Source of the DNA: Citrus sinensis
Taxonomy: Eukaryota > Streptophyta > Magnoliopsida > Sapindales > Rutaceae
Reading direction: 5' to 3'
Length of the DNA: 64,000 nucleotides
Assembly (NCBI RefSeq): GCF_022201045.2
Contig: NC_068563.1
Span: forward strand, 25,331,001-25,395,000
Shown: positions 12,077 through 25,148 of the stretch, piece after piece
Layout of the letters: every line of letters starts with the position of its first letter
Position numbering within the stretch: the first letter of the stretch is position 1
Translations under genes and position numbers: made by a program
Notes under the pieces: model-generated
Told to the model about the DNA's origin: nothing
Seen by the model: only the letters and a program-made list of their open reading frames with translations
Database searches by the model: none

Positions 12077-12900
12077 TTTAAAGGTAAAGGGGTGAGCACA
12101 GTTCTAATAAATATTTTATCAAAAACTTTAAATAGAGTTATAAAAAAATAAAAATAATAATAACCATAGTTGAACTCGAAATAGGGATGACAAAAAGTCT
12201 GAGCCAGCTCGGTCCATTCCCACGAACTTTGGCTCAAGTTTCGCGCATGAGGGTCTGGACAAGGGCTTAAGAAAAAAAAAACTTAGTTTAAGTCCAAGTC
12301 CTCTATTTAAAAAAATTATAAATTAGAATAATAAATTTAAATTTAAAAATTATAAAAAATATAAAAAATTAAGCTCAAATTCCTAATTTATATATCAATA
12401 ATGAATAAAAAAACTTAGTTATAATACTAAACTCTCTTTTAAGTATTAATTAGTTAAGAGTGTTTGAATTAGAGAATCCAGTACAAAAAAATTAAATCTC
12501 TAAATTTTTATTTACTTTATTTTATTATTTTATTTTAAAATATTTATTTATTTTAATTCATTGTTAATTATAACAACTTGATTATTTTTAATTTTTTTTA
12601 GTTTACAATAATTTTTAAAAAATTAAAAAATAAGTAAAAGTCTAAACTCGTTCAAATCCAACCCAAACCTGTAGTGAACCCGGTCTAAGCTCAGCCTTTA
12701 CATTTCTTTTCTAACGGCCTGAGGCATGGGCTTGAAAAAGCCAAGCCCTTAATTTGCCACTCCAACCCCAAAAGTGTACCCATAACGGCAAAAGCAAAAG
12801 CAAAAGCAAAAGGTGTACGTTGGACTGTTGCAGCTGTAGCATGATTAAGGATTTTGCTAGCTTACAGGATACAGCCCCTTATAAAATGAGTAAATTAGCC
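12077..12900. other. AT-rich intergenic sequence upstream of BUD31
   Basis: No gene was seen. There is a short CAAAAG tandem run (AAAAGCAAAAGC type) near 12790-12810. The distal end merges into the BUD31 promoter; a TATA-like TATAAAA lies near 12880. Confidence 0.35.
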
Positions 12901-13729
12901 CACCGCGTGTAAGTTGCAGCTCATTCTTCATATCTACACTAGGAAGAAGCAAAAGGGCAAATCGAGCAACAAATTGGTATGCATTATGCTTCTTCCTCTC
13001 GGCTTTTTTCTTTCTGTTTTTTTTTTTTCTTTTTGAAGTTTTGAAGTTGTAATAAGCTATTTTAGGGATGCCGTTAAATTCATACGATCACTAGACCCAA
13101 CTATCAACTAGGTTGGTTCAATGAAGAGATTTTTCTTTTTCCTTCAATTTAAGTTAGGTTTGTCTTATAATTGCAGAACGGAAGGATATGGAGGAGCAGT
13201 CAGTTAAGGGAAGATTTATAATGACATTAATCGATTCTGTGCCCTAGTTAGTTTCATCTGCTTTGTAATGAACTATGTCACATTAGTTTGTAGACTCAAT
13301 CTTTAGAACAATAAGGTGCTGTACATTTGAACAAGTGATGATGAAGTCACCTATTCTTTTGATACCTACTTTGACTAATGGCTTTAAATGCATTTATTTG
13401 GAAAATCTTTTTATGGAAGTTCCTTAGAAAAAGCCGTAAAAGCAAATAACATTCACATATTTAGTGAAATGAAGTCCTTGTCTGCCAAATTGTCTGGCCA
13501 AAACTATGTTGTTTGTTTTCTTTTGCTACCCATGTGCCCGCATTGGTGAGAATGAATGTTCTTGTCGAACCAGATTGATGTAACACTTGCATTTCCATTG
13601 CTGAGTTGCATGCAGATCTATTTATAAGTTAGGTCACTTGGATGTGTAAGTTGGAGGAGGCTCTTGAAACTCTGTGCCTTTTAGCCTGTAGATTCAGTCG
13701 GTTGATTTGATCAAGCTACAGGTTGCAAA
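12901..13729 (+). other. 5' leader region of the BUD31 gene with intron(s)
   Basis: A leader beginning near 12900 reaches a donor at about 12976 (CAACAAATTG then gtatgc). Acceptor-like sites follow near 13176, 13615 and just before the start codon (ctacag ending at 13720). At least one leader intron is likely, but which acceptor is used cannot be decided from sequence alone. Confidence 0.45.
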
Positions 13730-15103
13730 ATGCCTAAAGTGAGGACAAACCGTACCAAGTATCCAGATGGGTGGGAGTTGATTGCGCCTACGCTTCGTGA
13801 GATGGAGGCTAAGATGAGAGAAGGTTGGGTACTGATTCTGATGAAATGTCCTCTTTCTTTTATTAAACTCTCTCATAATACTTTCTTCTGGCTATGTTTT
13901 TAAAAGAGTAAATGTAAATAATCTAAACATATTACATATGAGTTTGGTTCTTAATTAATCTAACTGCTGTTTTTGTCTTTAAATTTTTGTTTACAAGAGG
14001 CCTTCCAACTGTGCTAATTTTTATCTAAGTATTATGTTGATTCCCATCCAGAAGAGAAGTTTAATAAACTAAGCTATTTTTTTGTGGGTTGGTTTCAACT
14101 GGAAGTGAAATTCATGCATTGTTTGTTTCTCCCTTTCCATTGACTTTGTTATTTGACCACCATTGCTCTTGAAAAGAAAGATTTCTCCCTGTTTTTAAAT
14201 TTTAATAACCCTTCCAATGTATGGCTGGCCGGACGTCTCAATTCATCTATAACATAAGTAAATTTTTATGTTTTGTTAGTTCAGAGAAGCAGAAACTAAC
14301 ACTGCAGTGACCCCTACTCATTTTTTATCTCACTTTGAAAAAAAAAATTAAGAATTTTCTGATTTCTGCTTGTCAGCTGAAAATGATCCACATGATGGCA
14401 AGAGAAAGTGTGAAACACTGTGGCCCATCTTCAAAATTGCGCATCAGAGGAGCCAGTACATATTTGACCTTTATTACAAAAGGAATGAGATTTCCAAGGA
14501 ATTGTACGAGTTCTGCTTGGATCAAGGATATGGTGACAGCAACTTAATCGCTAAGTGGAAAAAGGTTCATACTTGCAGTTCTTTTATGAATAAATTATGC
14601 AAAGGAGTTTCTTACTTATTCACCGTTTAGTGATTTTCTTTCTTCTTTGGTTCAGAATTTCAAGCTTCTCCATGATTGAGACAATTTTGAAATCCAAAAT
14701 TAAACAGTCCTGATATCTGACTTGTTCATCTGCGTAACTCACTCTGCTAGTGCACTTTTTAGCTTTTCTGGGACATGGGTTTTAACAAATATATTATTCA
14801 GTTCTTAACATATATATAGCTTTAGACCTCAATGATTTGTGAATATACTAATTAGATACCATCTAGTTGAATTACCTTTAGTGAAGCCTCTTTAATCTAT
14901 TTCAATAGAAATATATTTCTCCCTGATATACTTCATTTGAAATGCAGCCCGGATATGAACGACTCTGCTGCCTACGATGCATACAGCCAAGGGATCACAA
15001 CTTTGGCACAACATGTGTGTGCAGAGTTCCCAAGCACCTGAGGGAAGAGAAACATGTTGAGTGTGTGCATTGTGGCTGTAAGGGCTGCGCAAGTGGGGAT
15101 TGA
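13730..15103 (+). CDS. BUD31: BUD31/G10 spliceosomal zinc protein
   Basis: Component of the activated spliceosome that helps join snRNPs during pre-mRNA splicing, in the nucleus. Three coding exons, 13730-13823, 14377-14564 and 14948-15103, with GT-AG junctions in consistent phase, give 145 residues, the usual family length. The N-terminus [16 protein letters not shown] is followed by a helical middle ([20 protein letters not shown]) and the cysteine-rich C-terminal zinc-cluster region (residues about 102-143) with [19 protein letters not shown] and CVHCGCKGC. All cysteines expected for metal binding appear to be present. Its neighbour on the right, the XS gene, is convergent. No defects were seen. 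Confidence 0.96.
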
Positions 15104-15787
15104 TTTGAGTACTTCGTCTTGCTTTCTTTTTTGCATTTGATGTAGCTTAACTCTTGGAGGACTGATAGTATTGACAATCAGTTGAGCATGCGTGACTTTC
15201 TAACTTGCAAACATCATTAAATTTGCAGCTTAGATGATAGTATAATCTTGTTATTTATAATCTTAATTGCATTTATGGCTCACACTTAAGGTCGCTGTCC
15301 ATAACTTACTCGCCAGCCAACTTTAGGACGTTTTGAAAAAGATATCCACCACTAATAATACTTCAAATTTTAAATCTTGTAAATCTGCGGCTGCTTTTTC
15401 TTTCCCTCGTATCAAACAGCTTGTTCATCCTCGAAGAATACTGACACTTTGAAGTCGATTTGGAATCATTTTGCAAGCCATCTACATAATCAAATATGTT
15501 GATTGTCATTTAGGCTTCTCCAGGGTGTCATGTAATTCTTATTTGCAAGGAGGGAAATGCTCGTTTGTCCAATTATGATAACAAAAATTAGAATAAACAT
15601 TTAGAAGTATTTGCTAACATTCCAAAAGATGAGCAAGTCCACCATTTCATTAGCTCCTAAAAGAGGCGTTTACAAAATGTGAGGTTCGGCCTCTGGGATT
15701 TGGACTGAAAAATCTGGCAAAACTAGCTTTTGGGCCATTTTATTAATATTCCTAGTATGAAGAGGTCCTACTCTCAACAGTCACTAT
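15104..15787. other. intergenic region between convergent BUD31 and XS-domain genes
   Basis: This interval presumably holds both 3' UTRs. No reading frame or repeat of note was recognised. Confidence 0.4.
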
Positions 15788-18700
15788 CTAAACGGCATTT
15801 GCAATGGCGTGAATCTCCTTCTTGCTCTTCACAAAACATCGACCCTTGGCCTCAAAATTAAGTTTATCCAGGTCCTCTGCAATCCCTAAGTAGCCATACA
15901 GAACACTTTGAAACTTATCTGCTTGCCATGATTTGTAAATACTATAGTTGCTTTGGGAAGTGATTTTCTGGATCTCGGCTCTCCCATGCTTGTTCTCAGC
16001 ATAAAGCTTGTGGAGATTCTCTGCTTCTTGTAACCCAGAAAATGTTCCATGGAAGTTCACCACCATTATACTTTGATTTGTAGCTTTCCCACGGCACACC
16101 TTGGTGATTGTTTGACCAAATCCCATACCTATTATGAGAATTGGACCGGTTAAATGGAAAGAAAGAACGGAGGACATAGAAAGCAGATTGTGTATTGCAA
16201 GAACATCTTGTAGGAGACAAAGGAATCAAAGAAGGAGCTTCGTCAGGTCAGATATAAGTGCATCAAGTCATTCTGAAACAACAGATTTTTGAGAAACCTG
16301 CCAAACGAGAAGTCCACTCCCTTTAGAAAGGAACCCTGGATACGTGTCCTTCCAAGTTCTAAAAAGTTAAAAAGAGTTTCAAAATTTCCTGATGCTAGAA
16401 ATGTCAAAAACAGGTGAAATCATTTAATTCAGCACGAGAATACTCATTGAAGACTAAAATTTTGATGAGAAAACATGTTTAGATGATGAAACAGAATCAG
16501 AGTGCTTCATAAATTATCAGAACACAGAGGGAATGATCACTAGTGTAAAGGATAACTTACCTCTGATGATAGACATGAGCTCTTCAATGCTTAAAATCTT
16601 TCGCTTATGGGGATTAGGATTCCCTGTGGAACTGTTATGGATGAAAACGACTGGTGGCCATATAATGAGATCCTGCTTCAGAGCCCAGGCTTCAGAATCA
16701 GGCAATATCTGTTGATTCCATCCACCTTTGGGGTTTGCTGCATAATTCCATCCCATTAGAAAACAAAGTGCTCTGTGAAAACCCAAGTGCTCTGCTCTGA
16801 GGTCTGCTGTCTTAGTCATGAAGGCATGGTTTGCCAAACTCAATGTGTCCACAAACTCTTTTGAGAAGCTGATTCAATATGTAAAAGAACCAGTTATTAA
16901 ACAATTACACCAAATCAGGGAAAGCTGCTGTAGCATCAATTCAACTAATTTGCAATGAGAATGAGACAATGATCTGCTCCATATTCCATTAGTTATTTAG
17001 AAACTAGAAACATATCTCTGAACCAATAATCACTACCGATCTCTACAGAGATTTATCTGGCATATCAGTTACTGAGGAGTCTTTCTAATCCTATATTTAA
17101 TGAGAAAAAAATCAAAACATAAATGGAAGACCAGTGCCAAGACTTGGCAGAAGAAAGCATTCTTATAGTGGATGGATTTATTCCTAATAGTGTTAAGCAG
17201 GAACAGATACAATAATAAACTGATGAACACTGACAGGTGACAAATACTATGCTTCACTCCTAAATTACAAGATGAACCCAGGTATTCTCTTTTCCACTTC
17301 CATATGCTTCTCATTCTCTATCTCTTCTAAAATATGCATGGTAGGGTTTTAGTTGCATTTTACCCTATGATCATAGCTTCGTCTTGACTGATTAAAATTC
17401 CAACCAAAAGTAAATTGCCCATCAAGCTACAGCATAATCTATGTATTGATTGCAGAAGAAAGTGAAAAAACTAAGTTGGAATTGAAAAACGGGGATAGAT
17501 TTAGCTACCCCTCTTTGAAACATAAAAGTATATCACAGACCTGCCACAAACGCTGCATTTTAAAGTACTTGTTCCTAGCTCTGTGAATTTCCTTTTTTGA
17601 GCTTGGTTCTCATTCAATTCTTTAACAAACTTCATAAATGCATTATGGACAAGTTGTTCAAACTGCTCATCTGAGTGTGCAAGTGAGTCCTTATAACTTT
17701 TCATCTTAACTTCAAATGAATCACCTCCATGCAAATCATCCAAATAACTTCTACGGGGCTTGTTTTCTTTTTGACCTTTAACCTGAGGCATCAACATATG
17801 ACTGTTCTGAGCAGTTCTCAAAAGCTTCTCAGTCATTTGACAAGAAGGTTTGGTTAACAAACTTGAATGCCCCAAACGCTTCTTTACACTTCGGACAGGA
17901 CCTAATCTCTCTTGTATGTTTGGACGAGGCCCTAGACGCTTCTTAATATCAATTTTAGAAGATCTTACAGGTTCTTCACTTAAATGCTCTAGCATATATC
18001 CTGGCAAGAACGGAGATGGCAACGGGTCTTGACTTGCAGTCTCATCAACTGTTTTCCTGAATCCCAAACTTTTTGTATCCCCCAATTTTCCAGCATCTTC
18101 AGAAGTCCATTGTTCATCTACATTTCTGGAATTATGAACCTTATCAGAGGAAATCCAACCGAATGATATATTTTGTTTTGCCCTTTGAGTAATCATTGAC
18201 AAATCTACAACACGTCCTTTTTGAAATATACTTTTTGATGGCTCCTCAGTGGCTACCAACATTGGTTGAAATCTATCTTCATTCTCGTACAAAATGTTTT
18301 GATGTCCTGAATTATGAGTAATCATTGACAAATCCACAATACGTCCTCTTTCAAGCAAATTTCTTGATGACTCCTCAATGCTTGAAACCTCTTCTATCAA
18401 CATCTGCTTTGATCTATCCACATTCTCATGCACGACATTATCATGACTTGACATTTCCAACCTAAGGCAACCATCTCTTCCAAAACCGTGATCTTTTTCC
18501 ACTTGCAAACCTCCACAATCCAAATTCACTTCTGATCCACATTCAACATGCAAGCCTCTAGACCCTGAGCATTCTCCATCTTGCTCCATTGCTTGTGACC
18601 CTCTGCTAACATACGAACTCCTAGAATCAGAACATTCCCTATATTGCTCCTTTACACGCAATTCATTACCAACATCAAGTTTCTGATTATCTAAACCACC

Positions 18701-19546
18701 ATAATGGTCCAATACCTTGTTTGAACTATAACTACCTTCAATTTTCTCCACAATCGGATCTGAAATGCTAGCTTTAAAACTATTTTGAGGCATATAACAA
18801 TCTTGATCACTAGCATTGTTTCTACAAAAACTATCATACTGATCATCTAAACCATCGTCATGGTCCAATCCCTTGCGAGAACTATAACTCCCTTCAAGTT
18901 TCTCCACAATAGAATCTACAATGCTAGCTCTAAACTTCTTTTGAAGCCTATAATTATCTTGATTACTAGCAACATTGGTACTAACAATATCATACTCACC
19001 ATGATAATAAGCCCGCCTAGAGTTACAGTTCATCATTGCAGAGGATTTCGAAACTGAGTACCCATCATTGTACATCACATTATGATCATTCTTTAAACTG
19101 ACCAGAGGCTCAGTTGTAACACAAGCCTTTGATTCGAAAGCAAACTTCTCTTCTTCTTCTTGTTTATATAATCCTTTTGCTGATGTCACAGCGCCATTAG
19201 GCCCAGCGGGGCACATTGAATATGGGTTTCTGCCAAAACCCACATTGTAATTTTCACTATTGATTCTGCAACGGTCTCTATCGGGAGTAAAACCGAAACC
19301 CGATATATCGGGTCTATCGGGCAAGAGATTGGCCCACTCGAACTTCATGGAAGCTGACTCTTTTCTCGCGCACGTCTCATTCACCCGTGACAGTTTCCCC
19401 ACGTACCGAAATTTACCATCGTTATAATACCGGGTCGTATTAGCCGGTCTATGTCGTTCCGGTTCATTCCGAACCGGACGGAAATGTCGTTGCGTCCGAT
19501 TTTCTTCAGTTTCTCGGTCCCGATTTCTCGGCCTTTGCTCTCTCAT
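15788..19546 (-). CDS. zf-XS/XS-domain protein (SGS3-related superfamily)
   Basis: Three exons (minus strand): 19546-17541, 16868-16561 and 16128-15788, GT-AG, in phase, 884 residues. XS domains bind RNA in plant silencing factors such as SGS3, so an RNA-related role is inferred; the exact partner is unknown. The first 660 residues are low-complexity and polar with an Arg-rich start (REQRPRNRDRETEENRTQR) and three internal repeat families: IVEKxEGSYSS, RGR/KGR-VVDLSMIT, and KKRLGP/ERLGP. A zinc-finger-XS-like segment starts at the exon 1-2 junction (CSVCGSFSKEF, then FHRALCFLMGW) and leads into the XS domain (WPPVVFIHNSS, GMGFGQTITKVCRG, later VVNFHGTFSGLQEAENL). No C-terminal XH domain is present, unlike IDN2-type proteins. 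The start is the ATG at 19546; in-frame codons run 13 further upstream but begin with TTG. Confidence 0.9.
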
Positions 19547-19900
19547 CAGTAACCACGCTTGTGAGAGTATTTTCTCTGTTATCAAAAATTTAAAAACCAG
19601 TTAAAAAAACTTTAAAAAAAAAGTGCTTAAGGAAATTAAGATTTATATATTGGAGTTTTGAATGTTTGATTTGTTGTGCAAGAAAATGGAAACGGCTTTC
19701 TTTTGTTCTTGTAGGGTTTTAGCTTTTAGGGCTTGGGCTTCGCTTCTTCTGTACGCTTTAGTATGTTTAGAGATTGTGCATAGTTAAATGCAGCGGAGCC
19801 TCGAATTCCTTGAAACGTGGCATCTCGTATGTGGATGAATGCATAGTTTTTGTTTTTATTATAAATAACATATCGACACGTCATTGGATTTTGATCTGAG
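19547..19900 (-). promoter_or_regulatory. probable promoter and 5' leader of the XS-domain gene
   Basis: Sequence immediately upstream (to the right) of the minus-strand start codon. It is moderately GC-richer than the intergenic DNA beyond it. No core motif can be assigned with confidence. Confidence 0.35.
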
Positions 19901-19971
19901 ACAGAGAATTTTCACCCGAGTAATTTTATACGAGTAACTTGTCCTTGTCACGGTGTATCCGCTACCCGGCA

Positions 19972-20001
19972 AGCGCCTACCCGGCAAGCGCGAAGGTAGG
20001 A
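19972..20001. repeat. 15-bp tandem duplication
   Basis: CTACCCGGCAAGCGC is present twice back to back (19972-19986 and 19987-20001). It is GC-rich against an AT-rich background. Its function is unknown. Confidence 0.85.
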
Positions 20002-22890
20002 CAAAATGGTTCGTTAGTCGTTTTTAAAATTATTTTTGAAAGGGAAATGTCATCCGAATTTAAAGGATAATTAGGTATAAATTATGTGCTTGAAAAGGAA
20101 AATTGAAATTTTTTTATATTTTTATTTTCCAGAAGAAATAATTAATTTTGAAAAATGACCAGATTAAAAATAAAATAAAAAATGGAATATAATAATCCGT
20201 GATATCACATTATCGATTCTCTTATTAATTAGCAATTACATTAATTAAGAAGCAAATTAAATCTCTAAACGAGTCAAATTTGCCTTCTTAAAACAACTAT
20301 GAACCAATCATTATATCGTATAATTGTTCTTTTGGAGCTAAAATCAAAATAATATCCTTGTTATGTATCTTCATCAATCTTATTTGTATCATAAACTCAC
20401 TTTATATGTAGAGACTTCTTCTCTTGTGAAGATTTGCACGTTATTGTCTAACTTCTTTTCTTGTAAAGATTTTGCACGTTATTGTCTAAATATAATGATA
20501 CAATTTAAAATATAAAATCTGTATTTTAAAATGTGTGAAATGAGTTTATCCAATTTAGTTAAATAGTAAAATTATATCATTCTAAGAGTAGAGAAGAAGC
20601 AAGAAGTAACTGTGTCTGTATGCAAGTGTGTTGCAACTGTTAAAATCAGTGCAATGTAGATTAAAGATCCCTCATTGTAGTGTTGATAAAAAAAAAAAAA
20701 AATTAAAAGTAGGTGGTCGCTATTGGCCATCTTTTTAGTTTTAATTAAGGATAAAGTAAGAGATGGTAATATGGTTTTATGAGATAGGGTTTTGGAAGTT
20801 ACTTTTATGAGTATTATTTTATGTGATGACTGACATGATATCTCTGATATATTTTAAAATTTCTCATATTATAGAATACAGATGATGATATAAAACTGGT
20901 AGCTCATACTTAATAAAGTTGTTAAGACTTCGAGTAACTTTAATAATTCACTTGGCAAGTAATTAGTGTCATGATGTGTTTTTTGGGAAGGCCAAATGTG
21001 GGAAACATACATCTATATATATATATGTGTGTGTGTGTGTGTAATTGTTCAGGGCATAGACAGAAAGTAAAATGGTGTCTGCTCCTATAGCTTATCAGGG
21101 AGAGAAAAAGAAATAAAAGGGGCCCAATTTAAACGCAAATTTAGGCTGCTGGCTTGACCGCATTCCACCTTAGAACAGCATCATCAGCAGGATGGTTTCT
21201 ATTTTTTATTTATACTTTACAAAACTTAATTATACAAAGATTTATTAAAATAAAATAAAGTTGATTATGGAACTCGAGGAAGACGTAACGAGTCTTACTC
21301 GTTATAAAATTTATTCTACTACAAAGAATTAATTATAATTAATCTTTCTAGATACTTAGTGCAATTGAAACACACATGAAGAGCTTGCTGGCTTGAACTG
21401 TCCAGATTCCATGATACCCCAGCCAAACAAAAGCTAACATTCAAAATTTTCTTCTACATGCATCTATATAACTGGCAACCCTTTTGCCCATTCATATTTA
21501 AAAGCTTATTGCAATTTGTATTCTGATCATACTCTGTTGAGTTTTATTTAAGGAATTGCATGTCACTATGAGAATTGCAAGTTTGGCTAGCTTTTAAAAG
21601 ATATTGTGAATACAGAATCAATGTGGGGGCTGGTGACAAATCTGTCATATGGTCCACAAGCAATTGAATTGAGAAACAAAAGGATTGGATTAATCATAAA
21701 AGTTTCTTATTATATCTCAAATATAATTATAGGATTTAAATATCGGAAGTATATATAGTACTCTGTATGGGAACATCAAAGCAAAGATCTTGTTCCAATT
21801 CATGAAACAAATATAAGATAAAATTATACCTTGGACAAATATTCAGAATTCAGAAAAGGGAAAAAAAATCCAAACAATAAAAGATAGAAACCCAGTAATA
21901 TGAGGAAAAAAATAACAATTGCAGATAGGGTATTTTATGACCAAACAAACATCCAAGTGGGTTATCACAGAATAGAAGCAATAATTGACTACTAAAACAA
22001 GATATTGGGGGGAAAAAAAAGGATAAAACAACTCGAAAGATTAAAAGTGAAGATTCTTTGTTACAAGGCCAAGCTGGAAGAGCAATGATATTATAAATGT
22101 AATAGAGCCACCGAGTCTCCAACTCTATCTTGCCCACTAAGGCTCCCATTAATTCATGTCATGTGTAGTGTAGGTGAGCCCTTACCATCATCCACTCCAC
22201 ATAAACAAAACTTCTGCCCCAAGCACCACTCTCTTAATAGAAAAAGAAAAGTTACCAATACAATTCAGGACTCTGCTACCAATAACTGAAATCAAATTGT
22301 ACTGCAACCCACGATGAAGGAAATTATATAAATATATGCAAACACACAATTCTTTACAAGTACACTAAAGTTTATTTATTGAGTGATGTATAAAGTTATG
22401 TTATATTTTATACCATATGCGATTAATTTTGTATCACAAGGAAATAATACCCAAGTAAAGTGAGTTGCATAGTGCAGTAGTTAGAAGAATTTGCCAATGT
22501 ACCAACTTAAGAAAATATCAACCTCACCAAAAGATCAATAAACTATTCTAAAAAGTAAAGGAGATCCTACATAGAAGAATTAGTAATAATTAAATTCTAT
22601 TTACTGCTAACTAAGCAGAGCTAAACTTAAATTTCAATACAAAAAACAAAAAAGTATAATGGTGTCAATTAAAGTAAAAGTTGGCCCAAAAAAAAAAAAA
22701 AGATCATTAGGATTCCTGGCAATAAGTCTAATTCATTCAGTAAAGGAGAAATCATCTCCTAACTTTCATGATGATAAAGCGACAAGGGCACTTTAGTAGT
22801 TTCAACAATTAGTTTTATTTTAATTATAATTAGCATTTGTTGGGTTGTAAACAGTAAGGAAGTTTGTTTTCATACCTTTAAAGCCAGTTT
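20002..22890. other. gene-poor AT-rich intergenic region
   Basis: No gene was recognised in nearly 3 kb. It holds a TA/TG dinucleotide microsatellite at about 21012-21043 and several A or T runs. The short open frames near 21850-22150 have no family features. Confidence 0.45.
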
Positions 22891-23061
22891 TGGTTTTTAT
22901 AAATTCCACCTACCATACTGGAGAAAGAGAGCCATCATTCTAGTTCTAAAAGAAAAAGTTGCAAACTAAAGAAAGAAAGCTAGCTAGATTGATAATCTAT
23001 AAACACAAAAGAGAATTAATCAAAGGGCTTCTTTAATTTTGTTTGAAGCATTGAGCTAGCT
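22891..23061 (+). promoter_or_regulatory. core promoter and leader of the DUF662/golgin-like gene
   Basis: A TATA-like TTTTTATAAATT lies near 22894-22905, followed by a purine-rich leader (GGAGAAAGAGAGCC) and then the ATG at 23062, a normal spacing for a plant core promoter. The transcription start is inferred. Confidence 0.5.
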
Positions 23062-24219
23062 ATGGCAGCAATGGCTACACAGCAACAATTACAAGTGCAA
23101 AAAGTGAAGAACCCGGGGCTTGTTAGCTGCAATGGGAGTCCAACTAAGGATGAAAAAGAAGAAGACATGTCAAGATCAGCATTGGCTTTGTTTAGAGCTA
23201 AGGAAGAGGAGATTGAGAGGAAGAAGGTTGAAGTTAGAGACAAAGTTTTTGCTCAGCTTGGCCGCGTCGAAGAAGCTACCAAGCGCCTGTCTGAGATTAG
23301 AGAAGTAATTTGATTGATTTGTTTCTTCGTCGATCTCTTATTCATGTATATGTGTCTTTGTTTCTTGAAATATAATTAAGAAAATATTTTGATTTTCATC
23401 AGGAGCTTGAAACTTTGGCTGATCCATTGAGAAAGGATGTTTCAGTTGTAAGAAAGAAGATCGATACAATTAATAAAGAGTTAAAGCCACTGGGTCTCAG
23501 CTGCCAAAGAAAGGTGAAAATTTTACAGCTTATTTTTCTTTATATAACATTGTTTGCATCACGACAATTATTATTAATTGAACAATTCCATTAATTGTGA
23601 TTCAAGATTCAAGTATACCATAAAAAAGTTAGAATATGCTGTTAATTTGTTTTTGTTTATGTTTATGGGTGGAATTTTATGCTGTCTATCTCATTAAAGG
23701 CCTCTTAAAATCAGAAAATTCACAGTTTCCTTGTATAATTTTACTATCATAACTTGTCTCTTCTTCAATATTTAACCAAACAAAACATTGTCCATATATA
23801 GTATATTTAATTATTTAATAGCTAAAATTCAAATTTTACAATGTATAGATGTCCGCACTTGAGAGTGTTTATGTAAATGTATTAGTGTGGTTATATTTTT
23901 ATTCTTTAATTAGCTGTTGACCCAATTTTTTTTTGTTTTTCTCTTATCATTGTATATAGGAGAGGGAATACAAAGAAGCTCTTGAAGCTTTTAATGACAA
24001 GAATAAGGAAAAGGCTCAATTGGTCAGCAAATTAATGGAGGTAATTAACCACTTAATCTTATATCAACACTACAGTTTCTTATTTCTGATAAAAGTCCTT
24101 TTATGATTATTTTGTTTCGCCTTTTTTGCTCTTTGAATGAACAGCTGGTGAGTGAAAGTGAGAAAATGAGGATGAAGAAGCTGGAGGAACTCAGCAAAAA
24201 TGTCGAACTTCTACAGTAA
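23062..24219 (+). CDS. RAB6-interacting golgin (DUF662/GORAB)-like coiled-coil protein
   Basis: Four exons, 23062-23304, 23403-23513, 23960-24040 and 24145-24219, all phase 0 with GT-AG borders, give 169 residues. The N-terminal 40 residues are variable. The rest is a charged coiled coil with the family blocks SRSALALFRAKEEEIERKK, AQLGRVEEATKRL, ADPLRKDVSVVRKKID, NKELKPLG, EREYKEALEAFNDKNKEK and MRMKKLEELSKN. Plant members were long annotated as DUF662, now RAB6-interacting golgin-like; a Golgi-membrane tether role is known for animal GORAB, but plant function is little defined. A second in-frame ATG lies at 23071 (MATQQQ), and either may initiate. Length matches short plant paralogues. Confidence 0.92.
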
Positions 24220-25148
24220 ATTGTGCTAATATGATGATTTACTTGTGTGATGTAATTAGAATTTTGTTGTATGTTTTGGTACATGTTGTGATTTTCTTTC
24301 TTTATGTACTTTTGTTGGTCTTTAATTTTGATATATGCAGAGTTTGTTGATTTAGGATCAAACAAAATACTCATAAATTAGTATGTCATCGTCACCAGGT
24401 TTGTTCAATATTCAGATTATGAAAGTTCACTACTTGCTTAATTGATGAAATGTATTTCATTTTCTTATTATCATCACAAAAAGAGAAAACGGAAGCATAA
24501 CAATTGAATTTGCGTGTGTCAATGAAATCCACCGCACATAAATACATATGTCTGTCAATGTAGGTTGTTGAACTAGAAGCCCGATTGCAATAGTTTCTAT
24601 TTTCGTTAAAGAAGAAAGATAATCCAAACACATTAGAGGTGAAAGATAAGGCTAAAGACGTGGCCAACTTATGACAGCTCAAAATTGAATTGGGGACCTT
24701 GTAATTGTAGATCGAGCCTCATAAAGATTCATTAATAATTTGACACAACATCGTGTCACATTATTTTCATTTTTCAATGTGCTAGCTTGAGTGGTACTTG
24801 TTTATTAACATTGCGTTGGGAAATAATTTTCTTTTGTTCCCTAAAATTTGGGCATTTATCCAATCAATCGTTATATTTTTATGAACACTGTCCAACGTAG
24901 ATCAAACTTTTTAAAGGGATTCAAAGGTCAACATTGCCTCCAGGGCAGTCCTACCTTATAACGCCTTGTAATGTGCCTGTGCCTATCCATGGAACTAGGA
25001 ATGAATGATGGTCTGGAGACCGTGCGGGGTGCAATGAACCAAAAGATTTATACTAAATACCTCATCATAATCATTAAGGTGTGCCTTCCCACAGGAACAA
25101 ATCAATAATAATAGGTTTGGTTGGGAGATTGTTCCAAGAAAAGTTAAC
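24220..25148. other. 3' UTR and intergenic region after the golgin-like gene
   Basis: The first part is the likely 3' UTR (T-rich). No gene was recognised in the remainder. Confidence 0.4.

Noticed and set aside
19547..19585. A longer N-terminus for the XS protein beginning 13 codons upstream
   Set aside because: The first of those codons is TTG. The first ATG in frame is at 19546, followed by the Arg-rich start, so I used 19546.
21850..22149. Minus-strand open frame of about 100 codons rich in Phe/Leu/Ser
   Set aside because: The composition follows from poly-purine/A-rich DNA on the plus strand; no start context, domain or splice signals.
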